From: Dreissena polymorpha
Lineage: Eukaryota; Mollusca; Bivalvia; Myida; Dreissenidae
Reading direction: 5' to 3'
DNA length: 64,000 nucleotides
NCBI RefSeq assembly: GCF_020536995.1
Contig: NC_068369.1
Coordinates: 20,607,475-20,671,474, forward strand
Shown: positions 23,009 through 55,470 of the stretch, piece after piece
Layout of the letters: each line of letters begins with the position of its first letter
Position numbering within the stretch: the stretch's first letter is position 1
Program-made: the position numbers and the translations under genes
Notes under the pieces: model-generated
Database searches by the model: none
What the model saw: the letters and a program-made list of their open reading frames with translations, nothing else
Told to the model about the DNA's origin: nothing

Positions 23009-23245
<237 letters not shown>

Positions 23246-23601
23246 GTACGCAATATCTTTAATTCAAGGTACCACCCTGCCGAGAGGTCGCTAAAACTAT
23301 TCTGTCATCGCCAAGTCTTAGAATCTTTGGTTTTTAACTTATTTGCAAACTTAACAAGCTGGAACATAAATTTGCTCAAAAGATGGTGTACTTGCCCAAG
23401 TCTTTGCTAATCTTAATTACTTCAAATGGGCAAGATAGGGTAATAAGTTGTGTTTGAACATTTAACGCTAACAGAAAATCTGCTGTCAGTTCTCTTGTTT
23501 GCTCAAACATTGGTGACAGTGTTTATTTAGATAAATTGCTCGTTTAACCTATATTGTATATAATGGCTTTCTAATGAAACAAGCAAATTCGTTGAATTGA
23601 T

Positions 23602-23937
23602 ATCCCCCGCCAATATGCTTCTGGACACAAACGTGTTATATTTGACTATTAGCGAAAAAAGCATTTTTTTTAAAGACACAAAGGTCCATAACTCCGTTAT
23701 TAACAGATGGTGTACAATGCTATTTGGCATGCAACATCCTCTTATTCATATATATACTCATACCAAGTTTCAATGAAATCCGCCAAAGCACTTCCAAGAT
23801 ATTGCTCCGGACACAAAAGTGCCGGACGGACGGAAGGACGGAAAGACGGACGGACGGACGGACGGACGGATGGACGGACGGACGGATGGACGGACGGACA
23901 ACGCCAAAACAATATCCCTCCGCCTATGGCGGGGGAT
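23602..23937. mobile_element. MITE-like element with ATCCCCCGCCA ends
   Basis: Perfect 11-bp terminal inverted repeats, ATCCCCCGCCA at 23602-23612 and TGGCGGGGGAT at 23927-23937, bound a 336-bp element. It contains phrases such as AAGGTCCATAACTCCGTTAT and a (GGAC)n tract at 23822-23900. No transposase is present. The type is common in bivalve genomes from memory. Confidence 0.7.
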
Positions 23938-24438
23938 AACAAGAATGGACGAAACTATCAGTAGAGCAAGAAGTAGTTGATTTGACATTGTCATATGAAC
24001 GGACACGTGAAAGTGAAATTACCAGAGTTGTATTTTGTTCATAGTTTCTAGATATAACAAGATATTAAAATCAAAAGAAGGTTAAGGTAGCCCTAATAAT
24101 ATCATGTCACGAGCTTTGCAGTATGAAAGATTTCTTCAACTCGAAGAAAAAAGGCAAGTACACAAAGACATAAATCAATACTCGCAGTGTTTATGCTTTT
24201 AGTTTAAAAGTTGCATGTTAATGATGAATTTATAGTCAATAAATGCGGTTTATTGGCCAGGTCTTACCTCTGACTTCTAAGTGTGACCTTGAACTCTGAC
24301 AATGGGAGATGGGTGTTTCACGCGACACGCAATCTCTCAATGGAGATTTGTTATTTTACAATTGCATGATACATGTACATGAATGGGCGAGTTTTTAAAG
24401 TCCTAAAAATCATTCAAAAGTGTACCTTCGCCCTTTAA

Positions 24439-24953
24439 AGGGACCGTCAACCAGATTGACGAAAATGAAAAGTTCTAAAATACCGTATTTTTTTTTTTTT
24501 ACAATTATTAGTTTATATTCATTAAAATATCAGGACTGGTTTATTACATTACCGAAAAAAGTTGTATATTCGGTAATAAAAGTTAACTGAGTATGTCTAC
24601 CGCGGTAACTACCAGTTAACTATAAATAACGCAAGTAGATTGATCATCATCGTCACGTGGAATGCAAATTATGCATGCGTAGTGAGTTGTTTATATTTTA
24701 CATATAAAATGATCAATCTACTTGCGTTATTTATAGTGTGTATATCGGTATGTCACCTATTTTCGCGATGTACTTTCGATTTCACATCGCGAAATTTTAT
24801 TACCGAATATACTGAAAATATGAAAACTTTACAACTTTTTTCAAGTAATGTAATATACCAGTCGTGATATTGTTATCAATATAAACTAATAATTGCAAAA
24901 AATACGGTATTTTAGAACTTATATTTTCTTCGTCAATCTGGTTGACGGTCCCT
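24439..24953. mobile_element. TTAA-flanked foldback MITE
   Basis: TTAA lies at 24435-24438 and 24954-24957. The ends are inverted repeats starting AGGGACCGTCAACCAGATTG and extending, with small gaps, for about 130 bp on each side. A second inverted motif (GATCAATCTACTTGCG with its reverse complement near 24625) lies inside, so almost the whole 515 bp can fold on itself. TTAA duplications suggest mobilisation by a piggyBac-type transposase; none is encoded here. Confidence 0.75.
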
Positions 24954-25230
24954 TTAAGGTAGGGAATCAGGGTTTTTTTTCATCCGGGGTCTTATGATTA
25001 TCAACATTTGAGGTATGTTATTTTAAATTTGAATGAAGAATAACAAAGATACAGTTTAGACATGATTGGACTCGCACATGCACATACAATTGACCATTAT
25101 GACTGTTATATTAAATTAAGGTTTCTGAAATCAGGCTCAACAAATCTCAATACAACAATTACGAGAGCGCCGATGGCGCTGAAAGCATAGTTGCAAGATA
25201 CAGGGAAGTTGCTGCTGAAGTAAATGTTTA

Positions 25231-25686
25231 GGTCAAAATATACTAAATAGTTTCCTTATATGTTTCGATGTAAAAGCGACAACTTTGAGCGAAAATAAAT
25301 ACAACATTTTGCACATAGAGACCCCCATAACCATACCTTTTCTTGACGGGCATTCTTAGCTGAATCGATTTAAGCAATAAAAAGATATGTCATGTTCAAA
25401 CCAAAAAAGAATTCGACTCAAATCAAAATCGACTGTTTTTGCGCCTTTTTTTTTCGGCCGTTTTCTAATGGATTGTAACCTTTCGCAGTGCCATTTTTAC
25501 TTTAATCTCCAACTTTATCCTATTTCAGGGATTTAGTAGTGAACACCTATGCTTACCCTATCAATATCTCCAAACGATAAAACCAGAACAACAGTCTAAA
25601 GTGTATAACATGCCTTCGAGGAAAATATGATGATTTGTTTAGAGAGAACAGCCCTTTATGACTCGATTATTTAGTATATTGTAACC
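25231..25686. mobile_element. MITE family G, copy 1 (diverged)
   Basis: The left end is GGTCAAAATATACTAAA and the right end TTTAGTATATTGTAACC, which match the inverted ends of the other three copies. Internal blocks CCCCCATAACCATACC and TTTAAGCAATAAAAA are shared. This copy has diverged most and is 456 bp long. No coding frame is seen. Confidence 0.7.
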
Positions 25687-25725
25687 TTAACGATTGCTGA
25701 CATCACGAGTCGCCCCCCTTGTTGT

Positions 25726-26196
25726 GGTCACAACATACCAAAAGATTTCCTGCACAAATTCAATGTAAAAGCAATAACTTTAACAAAAAATAAAGTCAAA
25801 CTTTTGCGCGTAGACACCCCCATAACCATACCTTTTCTTAAAGAGCATTCCAAGCCGCAATGATTTAAGCAATAAAAAACATAGGTCATCCAATATGTAA
25901 GAAAGAACTCAATGCGAATCAGCGGTCACTGTTTTATGGCCATCTTTTTACCGGCATCTCTCCAGTTGATGATGGTTTCCCGCCAACTGTCAAAGTCTTA
26001 TGTAGTCTCCAACCTAAAAGCAAAACAGGGAATTTGTAGTATACAACAATGTTTTCCCTACCACATGAACACAGAAATATTCAAAAATAAAGTCATGGCA
26101 AGTGCCCGTATAGAGAATTGTGTTTTCAAATAAATGAAGATTTTGTTTTTAGAGGGTATTGCATTGAACACCAAAAGTATTTAGTGTATTGTAACC
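25726..26196. mobile_element. MITE family G, copy 2 (near-identical to copy 3)
   Basis: The element is 471 bp. Its left end is GGTCACAACATACCAAA and its right end TTAGTGTATTGTAACC. Read against 28310-28780, it has the same length and I see one clear difference (T against C near 26109/28693). Flanks differ at once on both sides, so identity stops at the element borders. This is what recent transposition leaves. A 73-codon frame inside both copies is conserved only because the copies are almost identical. Confidence 0.8.
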
Positions 26197-28309
26197 TATA
26201 AGAGAAATTTATTTTGACTGAAATGTGTTTTTCTTTCATATTATTATCTTCCCATCCATATTGCACCAATATATTAAGTTTGGCTGGATTAGCTGTCCAT
26301 TTGGCCATTCTGTATCATATTTTCACACGCGGGTGTTTTCAGTCCGAAGAAGGCGATATTAGGCCTGTTAAAGCTTAACTGCCCCTTAAAGATTTAAAGC
26401 TGTTGTGTTCAATATCTGCAATAAAATACCAAAACAAACCAAATAGACATGCAAGTGGGGCTAATGTGTGGTGGGGAAAGAATGAATTTGTTAGATATTT
26501 TCACTCTAAGCAATTTTGATAATGTCTTATTTGTGTGTTTTTTTTTAATCATCCCAAAAATGCCAATTTCAAAGCAAAAACAATCCAATTTCATCCAAGA
26601 CAATAAACTAATTACTCAAAATGAGAGATCAAAGATACTTTCAAGTGTAGAAATCAATATGCTCCCAATAACTTGTTATTTCACACCAATAAAAGTGTAA
26701 AATCTTGAAAGCGCCTTGTCGATCGGTGCCCATTTATTTACCAGCCGCCAATGAAATATTCTAGCATATTATGTCATGGGTGCCTTTTAACTGCAGCAGA
26801 TGGTCAATATGCATTGCCAGCTCTCATTTAGAGGTTCAAGACAATACAAATTTTCATATTTTTGACACAAAATGAGTACTTTAGGCTATTTTTATGGTGG
26901 CAATCTGGTCCAAATGGGAGTTTGTAACCAAGCGAAAGAATACAATGCTCATTTGTCGGGGGGGGGGGGGGGGGGGGGGGGGGGAGGAAAAGTTAAATTG
27001 AACAAAATACACATATGTAGGCAAGCATTATAAGCTTAGCAATGATGTTCCATGTAGTAACAGGGGTAGAAAGGCAGTTCAGATCAAGGCAGTGTCCTGA
27101 AAGGGGTTTCTAGTACTTCTTTTGGGGACACAGCTTCCTGCAGAATTCTCAACACAACAAATATCAATGATTCATGTCACCTTTCTATGCAAAGAAAAAG
27201 GAATATGGACAATACTGTCATTAAATCACTGAATGAGAGAAGCATGTACCAAATAAAAATTAAAACATGTTGCTGAAAGTGCCAAATTTTGTCAAAAAAG
27301 TCCCTCTAAGGTAAATGATGAAGGGGACACTTGCTATAACAATCCTATGTTTAAGTAAGGCGCGACACCCTTTTAAGCCGGAACCATGAATATAAGCATA
27401 TTGTGAGAAAACAATACCAAAAACAAGCTAATTGTAGGGTTACAAGTAGCAAATCAACTCAGCTGTACTGCATACATGCTCAGGAACAAGGATAAACCTG
27501 TTAAGTGCCAACTTCAGCTGCCAACAAAGCGCGAGCTTTACATGTCAGGACGCGGAACTATCAATACAAACTGCGAGGAGAATTACATGACGGCAAGGGT
27601 GTGAGTGACCACAAACCTGATTATGACAGTCTTTCACACCTAAAGCATCATACATATGCTTATTTGCTTGTGTACATGATAACAAAATGATATTATTACC
27701 TGTTTTGCCATCAACAACCCTTATCCAGTGGCCCTTGACTTAGTCGCAGACATTCCTCTACCTGAAAAAGTCAAAATACCCAATAGAAAAAGATAAAAAA
27801 ATGAAACAAAAACATGCATTTATGTATTTTAAGTGTACTTTTATGAATTATATGAAGTGATAAAGCTTGCTAAATTCATGATTGTACTAAATATGAAGGC
27901 TGGCTCAGTTAAGCATCTGCTGCACTGTCAATACTGTAAAAATGCCCGCCATTCCATGTCGTTGAAATGGGGCTCTGTTTGAATGTTCATGCTTTTCGCA
28001 AAAGCTTTAGTTGCGTTACTCGCTCACGGAGTCCCTGGCGTTGAATTCTAACTTCATGTAACACATTTACGCGACACGGTCAACCAATATGCGGTTGAAT
28101 TTAAGTCGGAAAGCAATTTAGCCCTTATTCCACTATATAAGGGTGGGGGGTCAACTTGAAAAAAAAACTATTCTAGGTCAAATAATCTGAGTTCATGCAT
28201 TTAATGCACTTATTTTCTTCCCTTTTGCTAAGAAATGACCAAAAATCAGCTTTCCCAGTCATATTTTGCACTTGCAGATGATATTTCATTTTTATCATAA
28301 GTTAGTTTA
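26197..28309. other. Spacer with a poly-G run; no gene assigned
   Basis: AT-rich DNA with an unbroken run of 27 G at 26958-26984. Around 27695-27765 on the minus strand an exon-like piece is bounded by TTTTTCAG and GTAATA, but all its frames are short or stopped. A 61-codon plus-strand frame at 27505-27690 has no recognised motif. Neither is called as a gene. Confidence 0.35.
26958..26984. repeat. Poly-G run of 27
   Basis: The homopolymer of G is preceded by TTTGTC and followed by AGGAAAAG. Its exact length is uncertain in any sequencing read. Confidence 0.9.
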
Positions 28310-28780
28310 GGTCACAACATACCAAAAGATTTCCTGCACAAATTCAATGTAAAAGCAATAACTTTAACAAAAAATAAAGTCAAACTTTTGCGCGTAGACA
28401 CCCCCATAACCATACCTTTTCTTAAAGAGCATTCCAAGCCGCAATGATTTAAGCAATAAAAAACATAGGTCATCCAATATGTAAGAAAGAACTCAATGCG
28501 AATCAGCGGTCACTGTTTTATGGCCATCTTTTTACCGGCATCTCTCCAGTTGATGATGGTTTCCCGCCAACTGTCAAAGTCTTATGTAGTCTCCAACCTA
28601 AAAGCAAAACAGGGAATTTGTAGTATACAACAATGTTTTCCCTACCACATGAACACAGAAATATTCAAAAATAAAGTCATGGCAAGTGCCCGTACAGAGA
28701 ATTGTGTTTTCAAATAAATGAAGATTTTGTTTTTAGAGGGTATTGCATTGAACACCAAAAGTATTTAGTGTATTGTAACC
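28310..28780. mobile_element. MITE family G, copy 3
   Basis: This is the same 471-bp element as at 25726-26196, in the same orientation and almost identical. It sits 16 bp from an inverted copy (28797-29268), with which it forms a long imperfect palindrome. Confidence 0.8.
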
Positions 28781-28796
28781 TTGTTGCTACCATAAT

Positions 28797-29268
28797 GGTT
28801 ACAATATACTAAATCTTTTGGGAGTGCAATGCTATACTCTTTAAAAACCTGAACATCATTTATAAGAAGACACAATTTTCTGTGTGGGCACTTGCCATGA
28901 CTTTATTTTAGAATGTTTCTTTGTGCATGTGGTAGGGAAAACATTGATGTTTAACAGAAATTCACTCATTTTGCTTGAAGGTTAAAGACTACATGAGACT
29001 TTGACAGATGGCGGGAAACCCTCATCCACTGGTACGAACCCGGTAAATTGATGGCTGTAAAACAGTGACCGCTGATTCGCATCGAGTTCTTTCTTGCAAA
29101 ACGCATGACCCCCCTTTTTTATTGTCTAAATCATTGCGGCTTGGAATGCTCTTTAAGAAAAGGTATGGTTATGGGGGTCTCTATGCGCAAAAGTTTGACT
29201 TTATTTTTTGTTGAAGTTATTGCTTTTACATTGAATTTGTGTAGGAAATCTTTTGGTATATTGTAACC
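28797..29268. mobile_element. MITE family G, copy 4 (inverted)
   Basis: This runs opposite to copy 3. Read on the minus strand it starts GGTTACAATATACCAAA and ends TTTAGTATATTGTAACC, which is the intact form of the inverted ends; copies 2 and 3 carry changes in the first of them. It has diverged moderately from copy 3 by substitutions and small indels. Confidence 0.75.
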
Positions 29269-29632
29269 TAATGTTCTATTTTTTGAAACGGGAATTCCAA
29301 ATAGTGACGAATGTGAATGTTTACAAAATGACATAACTATGAAACTAAATACGTAGAATTACATTATTTCACGCAAACCATTATGCAACCATCCGTTTTC
29401 TTTTCCGACTTGATACATTTACAGCTTTCCATTTAATATTTTACAGACACAACACTCGTCCAGAATTCGCGCGAATCCATTAAATCCGATGCCACATTTA
29501 AACCGTTAGCTCTACGTATTAGCAATATAGTGTTAGTCACACGCAACTTACCGTTTTACTCGAAGTTTTCTGCCACTTACAAATGGTAAAAAAAACTCCT
29601 GTCTGAAAAAATAGATACAAAAAATATTCAAA

Positions 29633-29993
29633 CGAGAGATGTGTTTTTCAGAAACACAATGCCCCCTATTGCTCCGCTTTGAAATAAAATTTCAATATAT
29701 CATTTGGCAGGTTTAGAATTTATCTTCCTTTTAAAGCTTATTACTTCCCTTGCTTTGTATTTTTTTACTTTTGACCTTGAAGGATGACATTGACCTTGAC
29801 TTTTCACCACTAAAAATGTGCAGCTTCATGAGATACACATTCATGCCAAATATCAAGTTGCTATCTTCAATATTGCAAAAGTTATGGCCAATGTTTAAAG
29901 TTTTCGGACGGACACACAGACCAACAGACAGACAGACAGTCAAACGGACTGACAGTTCAGCTTCTATATGCCACCGGACCGGGGGCATAACAA
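29633..29993. mobile_element. Short repeat family P, copy 1
   Basis: The element opens with GAGATGTGTTTTTCAGAAACACAATGCCCCCTATTG-type sequence. It continues with GACCTTGAAGGATGAC blocks and AATGTGCAGCTTCATGAG, reaches a CAGACAGACAGAC tract and ends GGGGGCATAA. Seven copies of this family lie in the window. No coding potential. It is a known kind of bivalve repeat from memory; its transposition class is unclear. Confidence 0.75.
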
Positions 29994-30769
29994 TACAAGT
30001 GTCTGAAAATTAAGAGACAAAAAACAGGTGTTCAAAAATGTAAAGACATTATTTAAATAATTAATTGTCAATCGGATACATGTATGCCATTATTATAGCG
30101 TTAATTGCTTCAGCTTACTATAGTAAGTGCCTGTAAAATACCATGGATTATAGTCTCAATAACTTTAATATATATTTCATTTAGAGATGTTGTGTGAAAC
30201 GATTACTATAACCGGTATCCATAGTAATGATCGGTTTACATAAGTATGTACCCAAATGAAATGGTCCGTTGCCTCAGGACATTCCTCTGTCAAGTTTTAT
30301 GACCTAAATCTGGTTATAAAAAAAACATGATCGAAATGTCATCAGGTAAGCGCAACAGCGCAGAATTACAGTCAAATAAAATTAAACAAAGGGCAAAATT
30401 GTCACAAAACCAGGTTTTCAATTTGAAAGAAAAAGTCTGATAAAGGGAGACAATTCAAAATGTGCATTGTTACCCCCCTTGTGTAAGATTCAATCTATTT
30501 TCACTCGCGGCGACCTTGATTTCAATTTGAAACAAGAGTTCCGCGGTCGGAGATGACCGCATTGAAGCCGGATTTTTGATTTAAATGACAGGAAAGTACC
30601 TTTCGTGTTTTTGTCAATGCAATACTTAAATTACTGAAATATTGTTCAAAGGTCAAAATGAAATGTAAGTACTTTTCAAGGCATGAGCAAACCTTGTGTT
30701 ATGTTTTGAATGCATGCATATACATGAACAACAATAACATTTAAGGTCACAAATATGAACTTGAATTTA

Positions 30770-31513
30770 CATTCAAGGTCACAGTGACCTTGACCTTCAA
30801 ATGAATGACCTTGAAATGTCCAGTGGTTACTTACTAGTTCTGGCCAACCTTCATGTCAAGTTTCAAGACTCTAGGTCCAAGCATACCAAAGTTATAACAA
30901 CTTTAACATTTTTACATTCAAGGTCACAGTGACCTTGACCTTCAAATGAATGACCTTGAAATGTCCAGTGGTTACTTACTAGTTCTGGCCAACCTTCATG
31001 TCAAGTTTCAAGACTCTAGGTCCAAGCATACCAAAGTTATAACAACTTTAACATTTTTATATTGAAGGTCACAGTGACCTTCACCTTCAAATGAATGACC
31101 TTGAAATGACCAGTGGTCATCTGTTAATCCTGGCCAACCTTCATGTCAAGTTTGAAGACTCTAGGTCCAAGCATACCAAAGTTATACCATGAAATAAGAA
31201 CTTTAACATTTTTACATTCAAGGTCACAGTGACCTTGACCTTCAAATGAATGACCTTGAAATGACCAGTGGTTACTAACTAGTTATGGCCAACCTTCATG
31301 TCAAGTTTCAAGACTCTAGGTCCAAGCATACCAAAGTAATAACAACTTTAACATTTTTTATATTGAAGGTCACAGTGACCTTGACCTTCAAATGAATGAC
31401 CTTGAAATGACCAGTGGTCATCTGTTAATCCTGGCCAACCTTCATGTCAAGTTTGAAGACTCTAGGTCCAAGCATACCAAAGTTATACCATGAAATAAGA
31501 ACTTTAACATTTT
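30770..31513. repeat. Tandem array, five units of about 145-153 bp
   Basis: Each unit has AAGGTCACAGTGACCTT, AATGAATGACCTTGAAATG, CCAACCTTCATGTCAAGTTT and GACTCTAGGTCCAAGCATAC. Units start near 30776, 30921, 31066, 31219 and 31366. Units three and five share a variant (GACCAGTGGTCATCTGTTAA), as if a two-unit block had been copied. Confidence 0.85.
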
Positions 31514-31520
31514 CGAGCAC

Positions 31521-31565
31521 GCCGCCCGCCCGCCCGCCCGCCCGCCCCCCCGCCCGCCCGCCCGA
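31521..31565. repeat. (CCCG)n tract
   Basis: About ten CCCG or CCGC units close the inner element. The complementary G-rich strand could form G-quadruplexes. Confidence 0.85.
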
Positions 31566-32072
31566 CAACATCAATCTATAAGCCGAGATTTTTTCGAAAA
31601 AAATCCGGCTAAAAAGTGTGATAAAGGGAGACCAACTCAAAATGTGCATTGTTACTGATAAAAGTTAGCCCTCTTGTTTCAAAATCAATCTATTTTAAGT
31701 CGTGGCGACCTTGACCTTGGAGATATTGACGTAATTCTTTCCCGCAACACACCGTCCAATGATGGTGAACAAATGTGCCAAATGATTTTAAAATCTCACA
31801 ATGAATGACATAGTTATGACCCGGACAAGCTCATTTATGGCCATTTTTCACCTTTGAACTCAAAGTGTGACCTTGACCTTAGAGATATCAACATAATTCT
31901 TTCGCGCGACACACAGTCTGATAATGGTGAACAAATAAGCCAAATGATTTTAATATCTCACAATGAACGACAAAGTTATGGCCCTGACAAGCTTGTTCCG
32001 CCCGCCCCGCCAACCTGCCGACATTCGCCAATCCAATAACCAGTTTATTTCCTTCGAAAAACCTGGTTAAAA

Positions 32073-34441
32073 ATATACCGCCACTAACCGAAAATTGATA
32101 GTAACTTATTATGGACGAAAATGCGTATGTCCAAAAATTTTGAATCACGAAAAAAATAATTTGTCAATGAAAATTTCGAGTGTCAGAAAACTTAAGTGAT
32201 TACGGAATGTTTAACTGGTCAAGAGGAGTTTGTCATCTATTACTCCAGATGCAAGACAGTCTTCCAACAGACATGAAATGTCATCACATTTTATTGTCTT
32301 GTATATATTATTCTGTACAGATACAAAATCATGTTTAACATACAATGTATACATAAAACAAAACAACACGTGTTTGTTATCTAAATAGCTCAAATAAAAT
32401 ACTAAATTTATCTATTTCTAAATACACACGCAACAATTATTTCATGCATAACTGGGCATTTTTTCAACTACATACAAATAGAAAATAAGACAGTTGAACA
32501 GAACGCAGAAATGGAAATCATTTGGCTTTGAAGTAAGATAGACTAGAAGTATCAGAATGGCATACTAACAAGTTGAAAACCAGTTAATTTTTTGGAACAT
32601 ATCATATGAGTTTTGCAGCATGTTATTTTAATGTATTTCATATGCATATGCATTTTAGTACAAAATGCTGTAGCCAGTATGTAAAATATTAAATTGATAA
32701 ATCATAGTAAATAGACAAAAGAGTGGGAGAAAACAACAAATATTTTAATAGAGCCTTCCACACTCAAAGAAACTCTCACATTGTACAATATATTTATATC
32801 TTATCAAGCACATTCTGTACTGGAATGAATTCCTTTGCAGGAAATTGCACACAATCATTATACAGATTATTATCATGATTTAAATTTACAGATGTATAGA
32901 ATGAAAAAAAAATACAGTTTAAGTTTAACTTACACAAAGTTTTAAGTTTGATCATTCATTGGAAACTCTCAACATTATTTTTGCAAGAACAATACATTGT
33001 TTGAGAGAAAATTATTTTCCTAAGTGCAACTGAAATTAGTGTAGGTTTGACGTTTTAAAATACGATTATATCAATTCTGTACTTCTTTATTTTCAGTTTA
33101 CTCATGAATCATAGCTCAATTTATAGTCTGAAAACTGTCTTCACACAAATTGATTTCTATGAAGATCATGTTGAATGAATAAAAACACAACAATTATCAT
33201 CGTGCTAAATAAAATGATTCAGGAACATTTTTGAAAATGTTTGTCTCAACGAACAGAGGTAGACACTTCAGTGCAAAGACAAATCATTTGAATGCAAATT
33301 GAATGAACGTTAACAGTCATGGTTTATTTACTGAACAGTTTATTAGACATTTACACAAACCTTATGTTCATTTGTGAACTATGTTTGTTATTCAACAATA
33401 ATAATACATGTGTATACCTTTCTGGAATATACATTACTATTACTTCAAACTGAAAAATGTTAATATAATTCAAAGTTTATCTAAAAACTGGAGTAAACAT
33501 TTGTTTTATATAATAATAAGTTTGTAATTGAATGGAAGCAGTGTTCTTCATTATTACCCTGTACATTAAACACGTGACAATCATAATTATGTATCATTAT
33601 AGTTATAATATAATTATTATAATAATAACACACAACTGAATTCATCAAAAGAGAATACGAAATTCATTTAATACAGCTACACTGTCACAAACATCTTAAA
33701 TATACGCGTTTGCACAATTACATTTCAACAATGCTTTCTTGACATTAACAAATGGCATAAGACAAAAATACATCTAGATCAACGTTCATTCATGTTTCAC
33801 ACAATTAGTGCATACTATTTCTATGACTAGGCATGAATGCACTCATAAACGGTATTAGTTTGATTTGCCAAAAACATTTTGCTCTGAAAATGTTGGAATA
33901 AGAAACTATTGGGCAATAACCACTTGTTAACAAGGAAATCAAAATGCATCAGTAATACTAATAATTTGTGATTTGACTAATTTTATAATAAAGTATTCAT
34001 TTGTCATAAGTATCAGCAATAAAATGTTTTTCATATACCTGTGCTTCACAAAAATATATATATATCAACAAACATTTCAAGTCTTTTACTTGGAATGTAT
34101 ATACACGCATTACACAACTGTTTGTGTCACAATCACACAGTGGGTAAATGCAACACTTGAAAAGTCGGTAACAACCAACTACTTAATGAGAAACTAGCAT
34201 ATGATAATAGAAAAGAATCCTACATGAGAAACCTTTTACAAATCCATTTAACATTAATAAAATACTACATGTTTGTATGACTCTTTCAAGAAGTGAACCT
34301 GGTTTGCGGCGCTATAATCCAAAAGGTGCTTCATATACGAATCTGTTGCATTCAAAACTTGCAACAATGATAGGTTTGCTTGGTCAAAAGCTTGTTCCAT
34401 GATTTGGGCTCCTAATTTGAACACTATAGTTTTCTAGAAGT
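32073..34441 (-). other. Probable long 3' UTR of the V-ATPase A gene
   Basis: This stretch past the stop codon is unique-looking and AT-rich, and free of the dispersed repeats that fill the neighbouring introns. On the minus strand a candidate poly(A) signal AATAAA lies at 32290-32295; several others lie closer to the stop. The 2.1-kb length is inferred, not shown. Plus-strand frames here (for example 33973-34197) are not genes. Confidence 0.45.
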
Positions 34442-55345
<20,904 letters not shown>

Positions 55346-55470
55346 TTTGACTTCTTTGCTGTCTGATGATCTATCATATGATGTAGGTCACTTCCGTTTG
55401 CATATATTATTTCCGTTTCCGGTTTCTTTTTGAAGGCAAAATTACACTATGTACCGGAAATGATATAAAC
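55346..55470 (-). promoter_or_regulatory. Promoter-proximal region of the V-ATPase A gene
   Basis: Upstream of the ATG on the minus strand there are four ETS-type GGAA cores within about 75 bp: CGGAAGTG (55389-55396), CCGGAAACGGAAAT (two cores, 55409-55422) and, in opposite sense, ATTTCCGGT (55453-55461). ETS clusters near the start are common in housekeeping promoters of animals. No TATA box stands out. The transcription start is not located, so some of these may lie in the 5' UTR. Confidence 0.5.

Larger units (their letters stand above)
30407..32072. repeat. Composite repeat: outer element with a second element inside
   Basis: The outer ends are AACCAGGTTTTCAATTTGAA (near 30405) and CGAAAAACCTGGTT (near 32057-32070), which are inverted. 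Inside, a block beginning GATAAAGGGAGAC and continuing AAAATGTGCATTGTTAC occurs at 30439 and again at 31620. Between these two blocks lies a second element (about 30532-31613) with its own ends, GCCGGATTTTT and AAAAATCCGGC. The arrangement fits insertion of one repeat into another with a local duplication. Confidence 0.6.

Noticed and set aside
27695-27765. Exon-like piece on the minus strand with AG and GT borders
   Set aside because: All three frames contain stops or give only short peptides; no family recognised.
25912-28717. Identical 73-codon frames at 25912-26133 and 28496-28717
   Set aside because: Both are inside the near-identical MITE copies; identity comes from recent transposition, not coding selection, and no motif is seen.
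30770-31513. Regular repeat array considered as CRISPR-like
   Set aside because: Units are contiguous 145-153-bp tandem repeats without unique spacers, in an animal genome.
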